This document shows positions 1 to 8,579 of a stretch of DNA of 42,270 bases, piece by piece. The stretch's first letter is position 1. Each line of letters begins with the position of its first letter. The notes below the pieces were generated by a model. That model searched no databases and was not told where the DNA came from. It saw only the letters and a list, made by a program, of their open reading frames with translations. The position numbers and the translations under genes are program-made. Source of the stretch: Myxococcota bacterium (GTDB lineage: Bacteria > Myxococcota_A > UBA9160 > SZUA-336); the NCBI GenBank assembly GCA_035498015.1, contig DATKAO010000114.1, positions 1 to 42,270 of the forward strand. Reading direction: 5' to 3'.

Positions 1-387
1 CTCCTCGATCGTGGCGAAGCGCTGCTCGGCGAGCGCGCGCTTGGCTTCGGCGAAGGCCTCGGGCTTGAAGCCGGTGTGTGTGCGCGGCCGCAGCCCGACC
101 ACGTGGCCGAGGTTCACGTCGGCCGCCGAGACACCGCCGGACTGCGGCGCGACCGGGACAGGTGCGGGCAGCGCGCGGGGCTGGGTCGGCGGCGGCTTCG
201 GTGCTGCCGGCTTGGGCGGCGCGGCCTTGGGCGCCGGCTTCGGGACGGGCTTCGCAGCCTCGAGCTTCTTCTTCGCGGCGGCAGGCTTCTTCGCCGCCGG
301 CTTCTTCTTCGGGGCCGCCTTCTTCGGCGCAGCCTTCCTCGTGGCAGCGGCCTTCTTCTTGCCGGAAGCCTTCTTCTTCACCGCCAT
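1..387 (-). CDS. Lys/Ala/Pro-rich protein, C-terminus beyond window
   Basis: Reading leftward from an ATG at 385-387, the frame stays open for 129 codons to the window edge, so the gene is truncated here. The first ~65 residues are Lys/Ala/Pro-rich (MAVKKKASGKKKAAATRKAA at the start, then KPAAKKPAAAKKK and PKPAPKAAPPKPAAPKPPP), like the basic tails of histone H1-like or AlgP-type proteins. From about residue 85 the composition becomes normal and looks like the start of a folded domain (DVNLGHVVGLRPRTHTGFKP, then AEAKRALAEQRFATIEE). I do not recognise that domain. A basic tail suggests nucleic-acid or polyanion binding, but this is inference. A TACGAT box lies 6 nt upstream of the ATG, so the message may be leaderless. 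Confidence 0.7.
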   Translation of the reverse strand, partial: MAVKKKASGKKKAAATRKAAPKKAAPKKKPAAKKPAAAKKKLEAAKPVPKPAPKAAPPKPAAPKPPPTQPRALPAPVPVAPQSGGVSAADVNLGHVVGLRPRTHTGFKPEAFAEAKRALAEQRFATIEE

Positions 388-430
388 GCCGCGATCGTAT
401 CGCAGGATTTTCGCGGGTCGAGACACTTGC

Positions 431-1615
431 CTAGCGCGCGGCGGGTGGTACCGCCCGGAACTGCCACAGGAGCAGGAGGTCGTAGAGGATCTTCACCGAG
501 CCGGCGAGCAGCAGCGGCCAGCCGAAGGCCGAGCGTTCGAGCAGAGCGCCGGCGAGCAGCGGCGAGAGCGCCGAGGCCAGCGCCCGCGGAACGTTGGTGA
601 CGCTGGCCGCCGCGGCGCGTTCCTCCGGCGGCACCACCGCCATCACGTAGGACTGCCGGGCCGGCACGTCCATCTGCGAGAGCGCGCCCCGCACGAGCAG
701 ACACCCGAGCGCGAGCGGAGCGCTGGGCATGAACACCGCCGCGATCAGGAAGCCGTTCGCGGGCAGGTGCGTGAAGACCATGGTCTCGATCAGGCCGATG
801 CGCGCGGCGAGCCACGCCGAGAGGAACTGCGAGAACGCCGAGAGCGTCGACGCGGCGAAGAAGAAGGTGCCGAGCTCGGTCAGTGAGAGACCGAAGCGCT
901 GGTTGAGCCACAGTGCCACGAGCGGCGGCACCGCGAGGCCGCCCCCGAACGAGTCCAGCGAGAACAGCGCGGTGAGTCGCAGGACGATGCTGCGCGAGCG
1001 CGCGAGCGGCGCGCGCGGCTCCTGCTTCGCCACGGGCGCGGACGGCAGCCCGAGATACAGGACCACGAGCGGCAGCGCGACGCACGCGTACAGCACGAAC
1101 ACCCCGCGCAGGGCGTCCTGCAACCCGACACCGAGGTGGGTCACCGCCTGGTCCGGCAGGCCGCCGGCGAGCGCGCCCGCGGCGCCGAGCAGCGCGCCCG
1201 CCACGTTGTAGCGCGCGAAGGTCGCCGTGCGCGTGCGCAGGTCGCCCGCGGCGCCGAGCACCGCCTGCTCGGTGGGCAGGAAGATCGACACGTCGCCCGA
1301 GGTCGGGTTCAAGGTCCCCACGAACGCCACCAGCAAGAGCGGCCAGAACGCGGTGAGTCCGGCGAAGCCGAGCCCGGTGAGCGCCATCAGCCCGGACGCC
1401 CCGAGCAGCACCGTGCGCGCCGCGAAGCGCCCGCTCGCGAGCCCCACCCCGAGCGTGAGCAGCGCGCTTCCCAAAAGCGTCGCGGTGGCCACCGCGCCGA
1501 CCTGGACCGTGCTGAGTCCCAGCCCGAGCAGATAGGCCGAGAGCACCACGTTCACGGCGCCGTCGACGAAGCCGCGCAAGCCGCGCGCGGCGATCAGCCG
1601 CCCGGACTCGCTCAC
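431..1615 (-). CDS. MFS transporter
   Basis: A 394-residue integral membrane protein with about 12 hydrophobic segments in two halves separated by a hydrophilic loop near residue 195 (SAPVAKQEPRAPLARSRS), the usual length and layout of the major facilitator superfamily. It should move a small solute across the inner membrane; the substrate cannot be read from sequence. It starts with GTG immediately after the TAA stop of the upstream symporter gene (TAA-GTG, no gap), so translation is probably coupled. It is the last gene of a hydrolase-symporter-MFS unit. It could be an efflux or an uptake carrier. Confidence 0.85.
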   Translation of the reverse strand: MSESGRLIAARGLRGFVDGAVNVVLSAYLLGLGLSTVQVGAVATATLLGSALLTLGVGLASGRFAARTVLLGASGLMALTGLGFAGLTAFWPLLLVAFVGTLNPTSGDVSIFLPTEQAVLGAAGDLRTRTATFARYNVAGALLGAAGALAGGLPDQAVTHLGVGLQDALRGVFVLYACVALPLVVLYLGLPSAPVAKQEPRAPLARSRSIVLRLTALFSLDSFGGGLAVPPLVALWLNQRFGLSLTELGTFFFAASTLSAFSQFLSAWLAARIGLIETMVFTHLPANGFLIAAVFMPSAPLALGCLLVRGALSQMDVPARQSYVMAVVPPEERAAAASVTNVPRALASALSPLLAGALLERSAFGWPLLLAGSVKILYDLLLLWQFRAVPPAAR

Positions 1616-3433
1616 TTAGGCGCGGGTCACGGCCGCCGCGGGCGTCGGCTCGACCAGCGCGCCGTTCTCGCCGTTCACGTGCGCGAGGTGCGCGCGGATC
1701 ATCTCCTGCGACACCGGCGCCCGGCGCAGCTCGAGCGCCGGAGCGATGCGCGACAGATGGAACACGAAGACGGTGATCGCGAAGCCCGCGACCACGATGC
1801 CCATCACGGCCAACGGCCCGGGATTCCCGCCCGTGGCGGCCAGCTGCTGCGCCACCCAGAAGCCCAGGCCGATGGCGATCGCCAGTGACAGCGCCGCGAC
1901 CCGCAGCACGTCGCCGAGCAGCGCCTGCGACCCGCGCGAGAGCACGCGCCGCAGCTCACCCACCGAGAAGTAGTCGAGGAACCAGCTGGTGCGCTCGTCG
2001 ACCTCGCGCTCCGCCGGCGGCGGCAGCACCTGCTGCGTGAGCGGGTCGACCGCCAGCTCGCCGCGACTGTGCGCGGAGATCGCCTCGAGGATCGCCCGGT
2101 GCACGCGCTCGTCGATCGGGAAGCGCCAGGCGATGAAGAACGCCGCGATCGAGAAGGCCGCGGGAGTCAGCGCGAACACCGCGCGGATGGCGAACACCAC
2201 GTTGGGCGACTGCGGCAGGTTGGGCTGGTAGCCGAGCCACGCCAGCAGCGCGAGCGGCAGCGAGGCGCTCGGAATCACGATGAACTTCGGCACCAGCCCC
2301 CACAGTGCGAGATACTGCGCCTCGCGGCGCTTGCCGGTGTGGAGCTCGTCGTAGTCGATCACGTCGGCCTGGATGGCGGGCGGCAGGAACAGCCCGGCGC
2401 CGAAGCTCGAGCCGGCCCAGACGATCACCGCCAGGCAGCCGATGTTCTGGCCCTCGCCCAGGAAGAACAGCATCACTCCGCCCGTGACTCCCATGACGAA
2501 GCTGGTCAGCCAGGCGTTGAGCTTGCCGATGCGCTTGGCCAGCGCCAGCCAGAGCGGCAGACACAACAGCCCCGACAGGAAGTACGCCGCCAGGAAGATC
2601 GTGAGCCAGCCGTCGGCCTGGGGCTGCGGAATGGGCGGCGGGTTCAGCACGTAGCGGTTGAAGTACGGCATCAACAGGCCCGGAATCGCACCGGGGATGT
2701 TGGCGACGGCGTAACACACGAACAGCACCAGGAACGGCCGGTTGCGCAGCGAGCGCCGCACGCCCGGCACGAGCGGGTTGGAGGCGCGCTGCACGAACTC
2801 GGGCCGCTCGCGCACGCGCACCACCAAGAGCCAGTACAGGCTGACCATCAACACGCCGTAGCCGAGCGCCATGCCTGCGAAGGCGGAGCGCTGCGAGAAG
2901 CCGAAGCCCTGGGTCAGCACGCCGGGCACGATCGCGGCCACCAGCGTGCCCACGAGCGCGAAGCCCTCGCGCACCGAGAACAGGGTCGAACGCTCGTGGT
3001 AGTCGAGCGTGAGCTCCGGACCGAGCGCCGCGTGCGGCAGCCCGTAGAGCATGTTCAAGATGAAGAACAGCATGAGACACACGCCGAACCAGACCGCCGC
3101 GCCGGAGGTCGTGAGCCAGGCCGGGGGCGTGAACAGCGCCACGAACACGAGCGCCGCGATCGGCGTCGCGACCGCGATCCACGGCCGGCGGCGACCCCAG
3201 CGCGTGTGCGTGTGGTCGGAGAGCCAGCCGACGAACGGGTCGATGATCGCGTCGAAGATGCGCGCGAGCGCCGCGGCCAGCGCGACCCACGCCAGGGGTA
3301 CGAGCACCGTGTCCGAGTAGAACGGATTCACGTGGATCGCGACCGGGATCGCCATCGCCGCGCCCGCGACGCTCGGCGCCCCGTAGATGATCTTCAGCCC
3401 GAGCGGCACCTTCTCGCGCGCGGGGCTGCTCAT
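1616..3433 (-). CDS. GPH-type sodium/proton symporter (MFS_2 family)
   Basis: A 605-residue membrane protein related to the glycoside-pentoside-hexuronide:cation symporters (MelB-like, MFS_2). The signature is near residue 70: [20 protein letters not shown], matching the family's D-x3-G-x2-D-x-T-x3-G-R-x-R-P loop. About 12 membrane segments follow; the C-terminal third has a hydrophilic cytoplasmic stretch and two further hydrophobic segments, so it is longer than MelB (~470 residues). The start ([10 protein letters not shown]) is chosen because its ATG overlaps the TGA of the upstream hydrolase gene (ATGA at 3430-3433). The reading frame is open further upstream, but that part lies opposite the hydrolase code. 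Likely import substrate: a glycoside or other product released by the hydrolase (inference). Confidence 0.88.
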   Translation of the reverse strand: MSSPAREKVPLGLKIIYGAPSVAGAAMAIPVAIHVNPFYSDTVLVPLAWVALAAALARIFDAIIDPFVGWLSDHTHTRWGRRRPWIAVATPIAALVFVALFTPPAWLTTSGAAVWFGVCLMLFFILNMLYGLPHAALGPELTLDYHERSTLFSVREGFALVGTLVAAIVPGVLTQGFGFSQRSAFAGMALGYGVLMVSLYWLLVVRVRERPEFVQRASNPLVPGVRRSLRNRPFLVLFVCYAVANIPGAIPGLLMPYFNRYVLNPPPIPQPQADGWLTIFLAAYFLSGLLCLPLWLALAKRIGKLNAWLTSFVMGVTGGVMLFFLGEGQNIGCLAVIVWAGSSFGAGLFLPPAIQADVIDYDELHTGKRREAQYLALWGLVPKFIVIPSASLPLALLAWLGYQPNLPQSPNVVFAIRAVFALTPAAFSIAAFFIAWRFPIDERVHRAILEAISAHSRGELAVDPLTQQVLPPPAEREVDERTSWFLDYFSVGELRRVLSRGSQALLGDVLRVAALSLAIAIGLGFWVAQQLAATGGNPGPLAVMGIVVAGFAITVFVFHLSRIAPALELRRAPVSQEMIRAHLAHVNGENGALVEPTPAAAVTRA

Positions 3434-4620
3434 GGAAAGCGTGGCCTGAGCCAGCTCGCGCACAGCTCCATGGCTTCGCGGCGGTGGCCTTCGAGATAGT
3501 GCGGTGCGCGCTTCAGCTCGTGGTACTCGACGTCGCTCGCGCCGCAGGCGTCGCGGATCGCGCGCGCCTGACTCAGCCGGATCTCGGTGTCGGCGGTCGC
3601 GTGCAGGATCAGGGACGGCACCTTCACGCTCGGCATGGTGTCGGCGAGCTTCGCGTGCGACGACAGGCCGGACCACGTGGAGAGCCAGCCGCGCGCGCTC
3701 ATCACGCGCGCCAGCCCGAAGCGCCCGTAGTTGCCGTCGAGCGGGTCGGGAAAGGCGAAGAGGGACCCCAGGGGCCGGTCGTCCGGATCGATCGAGAGAT
3801 CGAGATACGCGGGGTCGGCCAGGGTCCGATAGATCACCAGGTACTTCGCGTGCACGGCGCGCTGGCGCCAGTATCTCCACGCGCGGGGATCGGCCTGCTT
3901 GTCGGCGCCCTTCGAGAGCTTCGCGGCGAGCTCGGCCTTCGCGATCGAGTCGCGCGCGATCGCGTCGAGCCGCGCCACGCGCGCGAGCTGCGCCTGGCGG
4001 TAGCGCGCGAGCCAGGCGCGGTCGTAGTGACAGGGCTCGGGCCACGGGCGCCAGCCGTTGTCGGGGTCGTACATGTCGAGCTCGGGAATCACGGACTCGG
4101 GATCGTTCTCGTCGGCGACCGACGGATCGATCACGCTGTTCATGAAGACACCCTCACCCGGGTGCGCCGCGACCGCGATCCAGCCGTCGCCCACGCCGCG
4201 CTCCACGTGCGCCAGCGCCATGAGTGACCCGCCGCCGCTGTTGCCCAGCAGCACGACTGCCTCGGCGCCACGGCGGCGCATCTCGAGCACGGCGGTCTCG
4301 ACGTCGAGTGCGCAGCTCTCGTGCAGGCAATCGATGTCGTTGTTGATGTAGCGGGTCGCGAAGCCCAAGACGGCGTAGCCCGCCGCAGCCAGCAGCGGGC
4401 AGGCGTAGTGGATCGAGAAGTCGCCGCGCGGGTGCGAAAGCACGACCGCGGTCTTCCACGGCTGGCCGACGGGCGGCGTCCACAGGGTTCCGCGCACGAG
4501 CGCGCCGTCGGCCGACACCAGCCGGACGTCCTCGCGGCGAAGCACCACCTTCGGGTCGTCTTCGGGCAGGGGCCAGTACGCGAGCCCGAAGGGACGCCGG
4601 GCACCCATGGCATGCGGCAT
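3430..4620 (-). CDS. alpha/beta hydrolase
   Basis: A 396-residue alpha/beta-hydrolase-fold protein. The nucleophile elbow is GNSGGG with Ser128, a probable acid is Asp in HATADTE (about residue 348), and His is in the following [15 protein letters not shown] near residue 63 probably forms the oxyanion-hole region. There is no signal peptide, so it is cytoplasmic. A roughly 110-residue helical cap between the nucleophile and the acid makes it longer than simple esterases, resembling the large ester/amide hydrolases. A second ATG four codons in is an alternative start. It is first in a coupled unit with two transporters, implying uptake and hydrolysis of one compound. Confidence 0.85.
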   Translation of the reverse strand: MPHAMGARRPFGLAYWPLPEDDPKVVLRREDVRLVSADGALVRGTLWTPPVGQPWKTAVVLSHPRGDFSIHYACPLLAAAGYAVLGFATRYINNDIDCLHESCALDVETAVLEMRRRGAEAVVLLGNSGGGSLMALAHVERGVGDGWIAVAAHPGEGVFMNSVIDPSVADENDPESVIPELDMYDPDNGWRPWPEPCHYDRAWLARYRQAQLARVARLDAIARDSIAKAELAAKLSKGADKQADPRAWRYWRQRAVHAKYLVIYRTLADPAYLDLSIDPDDRPLGSLFAFPDPLDGNYGRFGLARVMSARGWLSTWSGLSSHAKLADTMPSVKVPSLILHATADTEIRLSQARAIRDACGASDVEYHELKRAPHYLEGHRREAMELCASWLRPRFP

Positions 4621-4670
4621 TTCAGGCGTTCCCTTTCTCGACGCTTCGCAGCATACCCGAATCCGTGCGC

Positions 4671-4676
4671 TAGCAT
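4671..4676 (+). promoter_or_regulatory. Putative -10 box (TAGCAT) of GNAT gene
   Basis: TAGCAT ends 9 nt before the ATG at 4686. There is no Shine-Dalgarno sequence between them and no recognisable -35. This fits a leaderless or very short leader transcript. It belongs to a recurring pattern in this window. Confidence 0.35.
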
Positions 4677-4685
4677 GGCGCGCCC

Positions 4686-5483
4686 ATGGCCGACCCCGAC
4701 GACCTGGTCACGCGCGCGTTCGAGACGATCACCGGCTGGCTCGCCTGCGGACACGAGACACGCATGCAGCCGCTCGCGCAGTTCGTGCGCGACCCGCGCA
4801 TGCCCGTCTGTTACGACGCGAACTTCATGGCCGAGGTGCGCGCGCGCACGCCGGACGAGATCGAGTCGCTGTTCGTGGCGGCGGACTCCATGTACCGGGG
4901 CCTCGGTCACCGCATGTTCCTCTGGGACCCGCAGACCCCGCCCGAATTCGAGGCGCGGCTGCAGCTCGACGGCTACGAGAAGGAGGAGCAGGTCGTGCTC
5001 GTGCTCGAGGGCGCGCTCGCGGGCCGTGGGCCCGCGCTCGAGCTGCGCCCGGCGCAGAGCGACGCCGACTGGGAGGCGATCGAGTCACTCTGCCGGCTCG
5101 ATCACGAGGAAGAGGTCGAGAAGGGCTTCCACGAGCCGTGGGACGAGGCAGTCACGCGCCAGCTCGTAGCCGCCAAGCGCGCCAAGGCGCCCGACGTGCA
5201 GTTCTATCTGGCGCGCCAGGACGGCGTGGACTGCGCGTTCTTCTCGGCCTACCCGGGCGCGAACGGCGTGGGCCAGGTGGAAGACCTGTTCACGCGCGCC
5301 GAGTTCCGCGGCCGCGGCATCGGCACGGCGCTGATCGCGCGCTGCGTCGACGACGCCCGCGCGCGCGGCGCCGGCCCGATCCTGATCGGGGCGCGCACCA
5401 ACGACACGCCCAAACACATGTACGCCGCGCTCGGCTTCAGGGCGCTCTGCGTCGAGCGGCGCTACGTGAAGACCGGCTCCTGA
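4686..5483 (+). CDS. GNAT-family N-acetyltransferase
   Basis: A 265-residue protein whose C-terminal half is a GCN5-related acetyltransferase. Motif A is [15 protein letters not shown] (the R/Q-x2-G-x-G/A acetyl-CoA pyrophosphate loop, about residues 201-215), followed by the beta-strand [20 protein letters not shown], typical of motif B. The N-terminal ~110 residues ([20 protein letters not shown] and on) look like a second, degenerate GNAT fold, so this may be a tandem-GNAT protein. It transfers an acetyl group to an unidentified amine. It converges on the LLM gene with only 6 nt between them and is divergent from the hydrolase operon. Confidence 0.85.
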   Translation: MADPDDLVTRAFETITGWLACGHETRMQPLAQFVRDPRMPVCYDANFMAEVRARTPDEIESLFVAADSMYRGLGHRMFLWDPQTPPEFEARLQLDGYEKEEQVVLVLEGALAGRGPALELRPAQSDADWEAIESLCRLDHEEEVEKGFHEPWDEAVTRQLVAAKRAKAPDVQFYLARQDGVDCAFFSAYPGANGVGQVEDLFTRAEFRGRGIGTALIARCVDDARARGAGPILIGARTNDTPKHMYAALGFRALCVERRYVKTGS

Positions 5484-5489
5484 ACCTGG

Positions 5490-6560
5490 TCAGACCTCGT
5501 AGCGGTTGAGCTCCGGCAGCACCGTCTTCGCGAACAAGCGCATGTTGCGCTCGCTCTCGGCCGGCGACATGCCCGCGTAGCTGAAGACGCCCACGAAGCG
5601 GTCACTCCCGATGCGCTTCTGGGTGTCGACGATCGTCTGGTAGCAGCGCTCGGGCGTGCCCCACACCTGCAGGCCCAGGAAGAAGTCGATCATGGCGTCG
5701 GCGCCGCCGGGCGCGCTCGCGATCTCCTGCATGCGGGCGTACGACTCGTAGCCCTTGGTCTTGGCCAGGTGGTCACCGCGCAGCTCGTAGTGTTTCAGCA
5801 CGGTGTGCCAGTAGCCGCCGATGTATTTGCGGGCCAGCTCCTCGGCGCGGCCGGCGTCTTGGTCACAGAACACCCAACCGGCGCAGATCGACGGCGGCGC
5901 GGGCACACCGTTCACCTGCTGGTAGACGGTGTTGTAGTTGCGCAGCTCCTCGGTCACGGCCTCCCACGGCTTCTGCGGGATGATCAGCATGCCCAGCCCG
6001 AGCTTCGCGATCACCGGGCCCGACTCGGGAGAGACTGCGGCCGCGTAGCTCCGGCCCTTGAACGACTTCCAGGGCTTGGGGCGGATGTCGCGGCGCGCCT
6101 GCTTCACGATCTTGCCGTCGTATTCGCAGTAGCCGCGCTCGAGTCCGGTGAGGATCATGTCGGCCGACTCGGTGAAGCGCTCGCGGCTCGTGTCCATCGA
6201 GACGCCGAAGCCGTCGAACTCGACGCGGCCCAGCCCGCGGCCCAGCCCGAGCACGAAGCGGCCGTTCGACACGTGGTCGAGCACCGAGATCTGCTCCGCC
6301 ACGCGCATCGGGTTGTGCCAGGGCAGTACGACCACCATCGAGCCGAGCTGCACGCGCTCGGTCGCGCCGGCCAGGAAGGTCAGGTACTGCAGCACGTCGG
6401 GACACATGGTGTAGTCGGTGAAGTGGTGCTCGACTCCCCAGAGTGACTGGAAGCCGAGTGACTCCGCCATGAGTGCGAGCCGCAGGTCCTCGCGCCACAC
6501 CTCGCGGTCGCTGCGCGCCTGCTCCGGGTTCTGGAAGATCGCTGCCATTCCGACGTGCAT
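5490..6560 (-). CDS. LLM-class flavin/F420-dependent oxidoreductase
   Basis: A 356-residue luciferase-like monooxygenase-family TIM barrel. Family landmarks are the early GVEHHFTDYTMCPD segment, the strand TERVQLGSMVVVLPWHNP, and RFVLGLGRGLGRVEFDGFGV, the usual G-x-G-R-G turn for phosphate binding. The start MHVGMAAIFQNP is preceded by GGGAG about 10 nt upstream; the open frame extends further upstream but with no family similarity. Members use reduced FMN or F420 to oxidise or reduce hydrophobic substrates. It lies 38 nt downstream of the DDN-like reductase gene on the same strand, so the two probably form an operon. The substrate is unknown. Confidence 0.88.
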   Translation of the reverse strand: MHVGMAAIFQNPEQARSDREVWREDLRLALMAESLGFQSLWGVEHHFTDYTMCPDVLQYLTFLAGATERVQLGSMVVVLPWHNPMRVAEQISVLDHVSNGRFVLGLGRGLGRVEFDGFGVSMDTSRERFTESADMILTGLERGYCEYDGKIVKQARRDIRPKPWKSFKGRSYAAAVSPESGPVIAKLGLGMLIIPQKPWEAVTEELRNYNTVYQQVNGVPAPPSICAGWVFCDQDAGRAEELARKYIGGYWHTVLKHYELRGDHLAKTKGYESYARMQEIASAPGGADAMIDFFLGLQVWGTPERCYQTIVDTQKRIGSDRFVGVFSYAGMSPAESERNMRLFAKTVLPELNRYEV

Positions 6561-6598
6561 GTGAAGTTCTCCCTTCCACCTCCCAGCATAGCGGAGCG

Positions 6599-7024
6599 TC
6601 AGGTCGCGAGCAGAACCACTGGGATCTCGCGCGCCGTGCGCTTCTCGTATGCGGCGTACGCGGGGTTCTCGCGCTTCACGCGCGGCCACAGGCGCGCGCG
6701 CTCCTCGGCCGAGGCGATCCGCGCGCGCACGCGCCGGCGTTCGCCCGCGAGCTGCACCAGGGCTTCCGGCTGCGCCTGCAGGTTGCGCCACCAGGCGGGG
6801 TCGCGCGCGGCGCCGCCCGCCGACGCGATGATCACGAGCCGCTCGCCGTCCTCGAAGTAGGTCAGCGGCACCGTGCGCGGGCGGCCGCTCGCGCGCCCGG
6901 TCGTGGTGAGCAACAGGATGCGCTGCGGGCCCATGCGACCGCCGATGCGCCCGTCGGTGAGCCGGAACAACGCCGTGTGGACCCGCACGAATGCGAACAC
7001 GAGCAAGCGCTGGAGTGGGTTCAT
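6599..7024 (-). CDS. DDN-type deazaflavin-dependent nitroreductase family protein
   Basis: A 141-residue split-barrel protein of the nitroreductase/deazaflavin-dependent family typified by mycobacterial Ddn. Recognised by MGPQRILLLTTTGRASGRPR, TVPLTYFEDGERLVIIAS and AARDPAWWRNLQAQP, in the family's order and spacing. Members bind F420, or F420-like or heme-related cofactors. The start (MNPLQRLLVF) gives the normal family length. The N-terminal helix is hydrophobic and may sit at the membrane. It is immediately upstream of the LLM oxidoreductase gene, which supports a shared F420-linked function. It is divergent from the thiolase gene across a 60-nt gap. Confidence 0.85.
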   Translation of the reverse strand: MNPLQRLLVFAFVRVHTALFRLTDGRIGGRMGPQRILLLTTTGRASGRPRTVPLTYFEDGERLVIIASAGGAARDPAWWRNLQAQPEALVQLAGERRRVRARIASAEERARLWPRVKRENPAYAAYEKRTAREIPVVLLAT

Positions 7025-7084
7025 CGATCCTCCATGGCCGCGTGGCTGGCGACTGATATGATGACGAAGACGGGAGGAACCCGA

Positions 7085-8275
7085 ATGTCTCGCGAGGCCG
7101 TGATCGTCGACAGCGTGCGCACCGGTTTGGCGAAGGCGCACCGTGGCTCGTTCAACATGACACGCCCGGATGACCAGCTGGCACACTGCATCGCGCAGCT
7201 GTTCGCGCGCAACCCCAACGTCGACAAGGCCGAGGTCGGCGACGTGATCGCCGGCTGCGGCATCCCCGAAGGCCCGCAGGGCATGAACGTGGCGCGTATC
7301 TCGACCGTGCTGGCGGGGCTGCCCACGTCCGTGGCCGCGACCACCGTGAACCGCTTCTGCTCGTCGGGCTCGCAGGCCATCATGATGGCCGCGCAGCAGA
7401 TCCTCCACGAGGGCGTCGACATCGCGATCGGCTCGGGCGTCGAGACCATCACGATGCTGCAGGACGGCTCGCAGAACACCAAGCGCCTGCTGAACCCGGT
7501 GGCCGCCAAGAAGGCGCCGGGGCTCTACATGGCGATGGGCGCCACGGCCGAGGTCGTGGCCGAGAGATACAAGGTGTCTCGCGAAGACCAGGACCAGTAC
7601 GCGCTGAAGAGTCAGCAGCGCACCGCGCGTGCCCAGGAGCTGGGCTACTTCGACGACGAGATCGTGCCCATGAAGGTGCGCCGCATCGTGCAGAAGAAGG
7701 GCGAGGAGCCGCGCGAGGAGGACTTCGTCGTGGACCGCGACGAGTGCAACCGGCCCGACACCACGATCGAAGGCCTGCGCAAGCTGCCGCCCGCGTTCAA
7801 GCCCGAGGGCGGTACGGTCACGGCCGGTAACTCGAGCCAGCTGTCCGACGGCGCGTCGGCCACGCTGGTCATGTCGGCGAGCCGCGCGAACGCGCTGGGG
7901 CTCGAGCCCATGGGCATCTACCGCGGCTCGGCCGTCGCCGGCTGCGAGCCCGACGAGATGGGCATCGGCCCGATCTACGCCGTGCCCAAGCTGCTCAAGA
8001 GACTCGGCATGTCACTCGACGACATCGACCTGGTCGAGCTGAACGAGGCCTTCGCGTCGCAGGTGCTGCAGGTGCAGCGCGTGCTCGGGATCCCCGACGA
8101 GAAGCTGAACCCGAACGGCGGCTCGATCTCGATCGGTCACCCGTTCGGCATGACGGGCTCGCGACTCACGGGTCACATTCTGCGCGAGCTGCGGCGGCGC
8201 AAGAAGCGCTACGGGCTCGTGACCATGTGCGTGGGCGGCGGTCAGGGCTTCGCTTCGCTCTTCGAGTCAGTTTGA
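7085..8275 (+). CDS. Thiolase (acetyl-CoA C-acyltransferase)
   Basis: A 396-residue thiolase, the standard length for degradative and biosynthetic members. Active-site residues are all present: acylated Cys91 in NRFCSSGSQ, His352 in ISIGHPFGMTG, and Cys382 in MCVGGGQG. NEAFASQV carries the family's NEAF motif. The start MSREAVIVDSVRTG is preceded by GGGAGGAA 6-8 nt upstream. It catalyses CoA-dependent cleavage of 3-ketoacyl-CoA or the reverse Claisen condensation. It stands alone on its strand but fits with the enoyl-CoA hydratase, acyl-CoA dehydrogenase and acyl-CoA ligase elsewhere in the window. The FadA/AtoB distinction cannot be settled here. Confidence 0.93.
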   Translation: MSREAVIVDSVRTGLAKAHRGSFNMTRPDDQLAHCIAQLFARNPNVDKAEVGDVIAGCGIPEGPQGMNVARISTVLAGLPTSVAATTVNRFCSSGSQAIMMAAQQILHEGVDIAIGSGVETITMLQDGSQNTKRLLNPVAAKKAPGLYMAMGATAEVVAERYKVSREDQDQYALKSQQRTARAQELGYFDDEIVPMKVRRIVQKKGEEPREEDFVVDRDECNRPDTTIEGLRKLPPAFKPEGGTVTAGNSSQLSDGASATLVMSASRANALGLEPMGIYRGSAVAGCEPDEMGIGPIYAVPKLLKRLGMSLDDIDLVELNEAFASQVLQVQRVLGIPDEKLNPNGGSISIGHPFGMTGSRLTGHILRELRRRKKRYGLVTMCVGGGQGFASLFESV

Positions 8276-8278
8276 CTA

Positions 8279-8579
8279 CGTTCGCCTGCGGCTCACTGCG
8301 CGCGCCTGGCGGCGCTTGCGGCGCCTCGCTCGGGGCGGCCCTTGCGAGGCTCGGACGGAGCTTCGTTCGCCTGCGGCTCACTGCGCGCGCCTGGCGGCGC
8401 TTGCGGCGCCTCGCTCGGGGCGGCCCTCGCGAGGCTCGGACGGAGCTTCGTTCGCGGCGGCTCACTGCGCGCGCCTGGCGGCGCTTGCGGCGCCTCGCTC
8501 GGGGCGGCCCTCGCTCGGCTCTGACGGAGCTTCGTTCGCCTGCGGCTCACTGCGCGCCTGGCGGCGCTTGCGGCGCCTG
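8279..8579. repeat. 85-bp tandem repeat, 3.5 copies
   Basis: Units start at 8279, 8364, 8449 and 8533 (periods 85, 85 and 84 bp); the fourth is cut short at 8579. Each begins CGTTCGCCTGCGGCTCACTG; the third carries a one-base deletion there. Copies are nearly identical. Within units 1 and 2, GCCTCGC and GCGAGGC form a 7-bp stem around a GC-rich loop. The array fills the gap between the converging thiolase and phosphodiesterase genes. The stop codon and last ~10 codons of the latter are made of repeat sequence. A lone 23-bp match lies at 12396-12418, so the element is dispersed. Confidence 0.9.

Noticed and set aside
2069-3499. Long plus-strand open frame (476 codons) opposite the symporter gene
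   Set aside because: Arg/Gln/His-rich shadow composition with no motif; the opposite strand encodes a clear GPH symporter.
8279-8579. Possible CRISPR array
   Set aside because: Units are contiguous 84-85-bp tandem copies without unique spacers, and no cas genes are near.
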